Assembly (NCBI GenBank): GCA_023428785.1
Contig: JAEYWU010000118.1
Coordinates: 1-10,290, forward strand
Length of the DNA: 10,290 bases
Reading direction: 5' to 3'
Source: Pseudomonadota bacterium
GTDB taxonomy: Bacteria; Pseudomonadota; Alphaproteobacteria; Caulobacterales; Caulobacteraceae
The notes beneath the pieces are model-generated. The model saw nothing but the letters and a program-made list of their open reading frames with translations. It was not told where the DNA came from and did no database searches. Of the stretch, positions 7,631-10,290 are shown piece by piece (positions within the stretch are counted from its first letter, which is position 1; each line of letters begins with the position of its first letter). Both the position numbers and the translations under genes were made by a program.

Positions 7631-8857
7631 GTGAGAGCCTGGATCGCCACCGCTGTCGCCGCGGTCTTGAGCTTTGGGCTCGTCAACGACGCCGCCCTGC
7701 AAGGCGCGCTGCGCCCTTGGGTCAAGCAGGTCAAACCAGGCGGAGAGCCGGCCCAGGGCCCCCGGGGCTGGGGAGACGATTCCTGCCGCTGGGCCAATGA
7801 CAACGAATGCGATGACCCGGACATTGGCACCGGCGCCTGCGAGATGGGCACGGACCGTTCGGACTGTCAGTACCTGAGAAACGGCGAGACGGATTCCTGC
7901 CGCTGGGCCAACGACGGCGAGTGCGACGAGCCCGGTCTGGGCACCGGGGCCTGCGTCCAGGGCTCGGACCGGACCGACTGCGGACCGGTGGCGCAACTGC
8001 GCTTCCGCACCGACACCTGCGCGACGGCTTTCAACAACGTCTGCGAGGAGCCGGGCGCGGGCAACGGAAGCTGTGAGGCCCGCACCGACCGTCGAGACTG
8101 CATGGGCGCCGAACGTCCCATGACGATCAACGACCACTTCTTTGGCCGTGACGACCGGGTGCTGGTGAATGAGGCGCAGTATCCTTGGTCGCTGATCGGC
8201 ACGATCAGCATGACAGCCGGCGGGTCGTGCACGGCGACCCTGATCGGGCCCAATGTGCTGATTACGGCGGCCCATTGCGTTCACGGAGAGGACGGGCGGG
8301 CCAACGCGGCCGGAGAGTTCGTCAGCAACGGCGGCGAGCGGGCGCGGATCACCCACTACCTGCTGGACGATAACTTCGACTACCGGCGGTTCAATACCAG
8401 CGAGGACATCGACGGCCTGGACTGGGCTCTGCTGCGCATCGACCGAAATCTCGGTGATGAGATGGGCTTCCTGCAGGTGGCGGATCTGACGGGGCGAGGA
8501 TTGGCGCGGGCGGCTTCGGCAGACCTGTATCAAGCAGGCTTTTCCTGGGATACGGGCGAAAACCTGAGCGGTAATCTGGCCTGCCATCTGATCGCCATCC
8601 AGGAGGGCCAGAACACCTTCGCCCATGAGTGCGACACGACCCGCGGCGATTCCGGATCGCCTTTCATGGTCCGCTCGTCGGGCGGCCGCTATTCGGTCGT
8701 CGGGACGGATTCTTCTTTCCGCTCCGTGCCGGGGCAGCCTGTTATGAACATCGCCGTCAGTGCGGGCGGGTGGATTCGATTCGTCGCTCCGTTCCGCGGC
8801 GGCGATATCGGCAATGCCGTCGGGGGAGGTTCCCCGGGCGGCGGAGGACCCAAATGA
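7631..8857 (+). CDS. Secreted trypsin-like (S1, V8-like) serine protease with three four-Cys modules
   Basis: A 408-residue predicted exported protein. Residues 1 to about 22 (MRAWIATAVAAVLSFGL...) look like a signal peptide with no lipobox. A short Pro/Gly linker leads to three cysteine modules (50-79, 88-117, 128-157), each with the spacing C-x7-C-x9-C-x8-C. The trypsin-fold domain follows from about residue 165: His215 in LITAAHCVHG, Asp264 in DGLDWALLRID and Ser341 in CDTTRGDSGSPF form a complete catalytic triad. Cys200/Cys216 and Cys318/Cys334 are placed to form disulfides. The CDTxxGDSGSP form is closest to V8-like bacterial endopeptidases; cleavage specificity cannot be told. The C-terminus is Gly-rich (GGGSPGGGGPK). 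The GTG start is chosen for the signal peptide and nearby G-run. The stop overlaps mce. Substrate and role are unknown; periplasmic or extracellular action is inferred. Confidence 0.9.
   Translation: MRAWIATAVAAVLSFGLVNDAALQGALRPWVKQVKPGGEPAQGPRGWGDDSCRWANDNECDDPDIGTGACEMGTDRSDCQYLRNGETDSCRWANDGECDEPGLGTGACVQGSDRTDCGPVAQLRFRTDTCATAFNNVCEEPGAGNGSCEARTDRRDCMGAERPMTINDHFFGRDDRVLVNEAQYPWSLIGTISMTAGGSCTATLIGPNVLITAAHCVHGEDGRANAAGEFVSNGGERARITHYLLDDNFDYRRFNTSEDIDGLDWALLRIDRNLGDEMGFLQVADLTGRGLARAASADLYQAGFSWDTGENLSGNLACHLIAIQEGQNTFAHECDTTRGDSGSPFMVRSSGGRYSVVGTDSSFRSVPGQPVMNIAVSAGGWIRFVAPFRGGDIGNAVGGGSPGGGGPK
7778..8101 (+). repeat. Three tandem four-cysteine modules within the protease
   Basis: The units are at 7778-7867, 7892-7981 and 8012-8101, 30 codons each, separated by 8 and 10 codons. 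Each starts D-(S/T)-C and ends D-C, with cysteines in identical spacing (52/60/70/79, 90/98/108/117 and 130/138/148/157). By eye, modules 1 and 2 share 22 of 30 residues and modules 2 and 3 share 14 of 30. Modules 1 and 2 also share an identical 20-base stretch (7778-7797 and 7892-7911), 114 bases apart. Conserved acidic positions around the second and fourth cysteines suggest calcium binding, as in LNR-like modules; this is inference. Confidence 0.9.
8843..8847 (+). promoter_or_regulatory. Ribosome binding site of mce, inside the protease gene
   Basis: GGAGG is a strong Shine-Dalgarno match 6 bases before the mce ATG, and it fixes the start at 8854. It is encoded in the Gly-rich tail of the protease, so the two genes are likely translationally coupled. 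A short inverted repeat, CGGGG/CCCCG (8821-8836), lies just upstream. Confidence 0.8.
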
Positions 8858-9276
8858 TCGGACGACTGAACCACGTCGGGGTCGCGACCCCGTCCATCGA
8901 GGATAGCGTGGCGCTCTATCGAGATGTGCTGGGAGCGACTTCCATCGAGACCCCGTTCGACCTGCCAGCGCAGGGCGTGAAGGTCTGTTTCGTCAACCTG
9001 CCCAACAGCCAGATCGAACTGATCGAGCCCTTGGGCGAGAGCAGCCCGATCCACGGCTTCCTGGCCAAGAACCCTAAGGGCGGGCAGCATCACGTCTGTT
9101 TCGAAGTCGAGGACATCATCGCCGCCCGTGACACGATGCGCGTCAGGGGCGCGACCATCCTGGGCACCGGTGAGCCCCGTATCGGCGCCCACGGGACCCC
9201 GATCATCTTCGTGCATCCAAAGGACATGGGCGGCGTTCTGGTCGAGCTCATGGAAACCCCGAAGGACGCGCACTGA
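8854..9276 (+). CDS. mce: Methylmalonyl-CoA epimerase
   Basis: The enzyme interconverts (S)- and (R)-methylmalonyl-CoA, linking propionyl-CoA carboxylase to the B12-dependent mutase in propionate, odd-chain fatty acid and branched amino acid breakdown. The 140-residue cytoplasmic protein is a vicinal-oxygen-chelate (glyoxalase-fold) protein of two beta-alpha-beta-beta-beta halves. Likely metal ligands and family motifs are His7 in LNHVGVAT, Glu55 in SQIELIEPLGESSPI, His79/His80 in GGQHHVCFEV and Glu131 in GVLVELME, with IGAHGTPIIFVHPKDMGG near the end. This matches human and bacterial epimerases closely, so a generic glyoxalase is unlikely. The start overlaps the protease stop (ATGA) and has a strong GGAGG. 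The longer in-frame reading from 8629 lies inside the protease gene and is rejected. The next gene overlaps its stop. Confidence 0.95.
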   Translation: MIGRLNHVGVATPSIEDSVALYRDVLGATSIETPFDLPAQGVKVCFVNLPNSQIELIEPLGESSPIHGFLAKNPKGGQHHVCFEVEDIIAARDTMRVRGATILGTGEPRIGAHGTPIIFVHPKDMGGVLVELMETPKDAH

Positions 9277-9530
9277 TGGGCCCGCTGACGATGGCGGCGA
9301 TCTATGTGATCGTCTGGTGGCTGGTCCTGTTCGTGGTGCTTCCGCTGGGCATGAACCAGGGAGCCCAGTCGCGGCCGACTGACGGCGGTGACTGGGGGGC
9401 GCCCGAGCGTCCCAATCTGAAGAAGAAGTTCATCACGACCACCTGGGTGGCGGCGATCGTCTGGGTCGTGCTGCTCCTGGTGATCCAGTTCCAGCTCATT
9501 CCGCTGCCCGACGTGCCGGGCGGTCCGTAG
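9276..9530 (+). CDS. DUF1467 family small inner-membrane protein
   Basis: An 84-residue protein with two hydrophobic helices: about 6-25 (MAAIYVIVWWLVLFVVLPLG) and about 57-76 (WVAAIVWVVLLLVIQFQLIP). They flank a polar loop with GAPERPNLKKKFITTT. The paired helices, the IVWWLVLFVVLP pattern and the GAPxxPxLKKKxxTT loop are those of DUF1467, a family common in alphaproteobacteria next to mce and proS. Its function is not known. The ATG shares one base with the mce stop (TGATG), so it is translated with mce. The Lys-rich loop is probably cytoplasmic. Nothing suggests truncation. Confidence 0.9.
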   Translation: MGPLTMAAIYVIVWWLVLFVVLPLGMNQGAQSRPTDGGDWGAPERPNLKKKFITTTWVAAIVWVVLLLVIQFQLIPLPDVPGGP

Positions 9531-9534
9531 ATCC

Positions 9535-9540
9535 GAGGAA
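9535..9540 (+). promoter_or_regulatory. Ribosome binding site of the lipoprotein gene
   Basis: GAGGAA lies 4 bases before the ATG at 9545, in the 14-bp gap after the DUF1467 gene. It supports both this start and continued translation along the operon. Confidence 0.65.
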
Positions 9541-9544
9541 GTCC

Positions 9545-9946
9545 ATGTCCAGACTGATCGCCGTGTTCGCTGTGTCCGCCCTGGCCCTGGCCGCCTGCAA
9601 TCGTGGCGGGGAGAGCGGGTCTGAGGGTGGTTCCGGCTCCGGGGCCGACACCGCCGCCGCGACCGAGACGCCCGAACAGTTCATCGGCACCTGGGCGGCG
9701 GACTGTGAGCGCCCGTCGTTCCGCTTCGCCGAGCACGAGGTGCAGGTCTACAACGACGGCCAGACCTATCCCATCTCGAGCGTCAGCTATGACGGCCAGT
9801 CGCTGGTCGTCGGCTATGAGACCGGCAACGGCGACATCCAGGAAACCTTCGCCGCCCAGGGTGAGAACCTGGCGCTGGTAGGCGGGGTCTATGACGGGGT
9901 CGAGATTCCGGCCGCCGAGGTCGTTCAGATGCAGCGCTGCGACTAG
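9545..9946 (+). CDS. Small uncharacterised lipoprotein
   Basis: A 133-residue predicted lipoprotein. Residues 1-17 form a signal peptide with a clear lipobox (LALAAC), so signal peptidase II should cleave before Cys18, which is lipidated. Residues 19-43 are a Gly/Ser/Ala/Thr-rich flexible linker. The rest (from about 44, TPEQFIGTWAADCERPSF) looks like a small beta-rich domain with FIGTWA near its start, resembling lipocalin-like or copper-resistance-like beta proteins only in a general way. Cys54 and Cys132 (QMQRC, second to last residue) may form a disulfide closing this domain. I do not recognise a named family. It follows the DUF1467 gene by 14 bp and is probably the last gene of the protease-mce run; outer- or inner-membrane location is uncertain. 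Confidence 0.85.
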   Translation: MSRLIAVFAVSALALAACNRGGESGSEGGSGSGADTAAATETPEQFIGTWAADCERPSFRFAEHEVQVYNDGQTYPISSVSYDGQSLVVGYETGNGDIQETFAAQGENLALVGGVYDGVEIPAAEVVQMQRCD

Positions 9947-10025
9947 GCTTTTCAGCCGGTCGTTGCGAAGCGCTGCCGCTCCCGGCTAAACGGGGGCTTC
10001 CTCCCGTGTGTTTGTGGACATTCCC
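9947..10025. other. 79-bp gap before proS
   Basis: The gap contains two possible hairpins: AGCCGG (9954-9959) with CCGGCT (9982-9987), and the stronger one at 9990-10007. No clear -35/-10 pair is seen. The proS start lacks a strong Shine-Dalgarno; GTGGA at 10014-10018 is the nearest purine stretch. Confidence 0.5.
9990..10007 (+). terminator. Hairpin upstream of proS, possible terminator
   Basis: ACGGGGG and CTCCCGT pair over seven bases (one G-U) around a CTTC tetraloop. The tail GTGTTTGTGG is only partly T-rich. It could terminate the upstream run weakly, or lie in the proS leader as an RNA structure. Confidence 0.45.
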
Positions 10026-10290
10026 ATGCGCCTGTCGCGCTACTTCCTGCCGACCCTGAAAGAGGCGCCCTCGGACGCCCAGATCGTTTCGCACCAGCTG
10101 ATGCTGCGCGCCGGCCTGATCCGCCAGGAGGCGGCGGGCATCTACGCCTGGCTGCCGCTGGGCCTGCGGGTGCTGCGCAAGATCGAGCAGATCGTGCGCG
10201 AGGAGCAGGTGCGTGCCGGCGCGGTCGAGCTGCTGATGCCGACGCTGCAGTTGGCGGACCTGTGGCGCGAGTCTGGGCGCTATGACGCCT
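10026..10290 (+). CDS. proS: Prolyl-tRNA synthetase, N-terminal part
   Basis: This cytoplasmic class II aminoacyl-tRNA synthetase charges tRNA-Pro. The first 88 codons are present and the rest runs off the window. The visible sequence MRLSRYFLPTLKEAPSDAQIVSH..LMLRAGLIRQ..AGIYAWLPLGLRVL..KIEQIVREE..RAGAVELLMPTLQ..DLWRESGRYDA is the typical N-terminus of the bacterial enzyme. It includes class II motif 1, ending at the conserved proline Pro72. Whether the insertion (editing) domain is present cannot be seen; alphaproteobacterial forms often lack it. The ATG at 10026 fits the family start although the ribosome site is weak. Confidence 0.97.
   Translation, partial: MRLSRYFLPTLKEAPSDAQIVSHQLMLRAGLIRQEAAGIYAWLPLGLRVLRKIEQIVREEQVRAGAVELLMPTLQLADLWRESGRYDA

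Noticed and set aside
7613..8626. Minus-strand open frame of 337 codons opposite the protease
   Set aside because: The + strand frame carries a signal peptide, repeats and a catalytic triad; the antisense product has no supporting feature.
8629..8853. N-terminal extension of mce from 8629
   Set aside because: The extension lies in the protease gene in another frame and is Arg-rich with no homology; the strong GGAGG before 8854 marks the true start.
9931..9940. Perfect 10-base palindrome GCAGCGCTGC near the lipoprotein stop
   Set aside because: It is inside the coding sequence, short and GC-rich; a chance palindrome is likely and no second copy with the same spacing supports an operator.

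Overview
The window looks like chromosomal DNA of a high-GC alphaproteobacterium, most likely of the Caulobacteraceae (Brevundimonas/Caulobacter type). The basis is the strong G/C preference at third codon positions, the form of the proteins (NuoL with a His-rich loop, RNase J next to nuoN-birA, the mce-DUF1467-proS order) and the tight end-to-end packing of genes. The genus is inferred from these features, not from a database search. All genes called are on the + strand.

Region 1 (1-5115) is the distal end of the respiratory complex I operon: the last 25 codons of nuoK, then complete nuoL, nuoM and nuoN. These encode the antiporter-like, proton-pumping membrane-arm subunits. Their key Glu, Lys and His residues are in place, so complex I appears functional.

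Region 2 (5112-7531) continues the same run with start/stop overlaps: a biotin-protein ligase without a DNA-binding domain (birA), then ribonuclease J (rnj). The nuoN/birA and birA/rnj junctions overlap by three or four bases, so all are probably co-transcribed with nuo and translationally coupled. A 99-bp gap holding an imperfect hairpin follows rnj.

Region 3 (7631-9946) is a second run. It starts with a secreted trypsin-fold (S1, V8-like) serine protease carrying three regular four-cysteine modules. Next come methylmalonyl-CoA epimerase (mce, overlapping the protease stop by four bases), a small two-helix DUF1467 membrane protein (overlapping mce by one base) and, 14 bp later, a small uncharacterised lipoprotein. 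The window closes with the first 88 codons of prolyl-tRNA synthetase (proS), after a 79-bp gap with two possible hairpins.

Most of the window is conserved housekeeping DNA. I found no transposon, prophage, CRISPR array, tRNA or rRNA. The least ordinary part is the protease with its repeated Cys/Asp modules and its coupling to a metabolic gene. It is an interesting architecture, but I cannot claim it as a new system from sequence alone.
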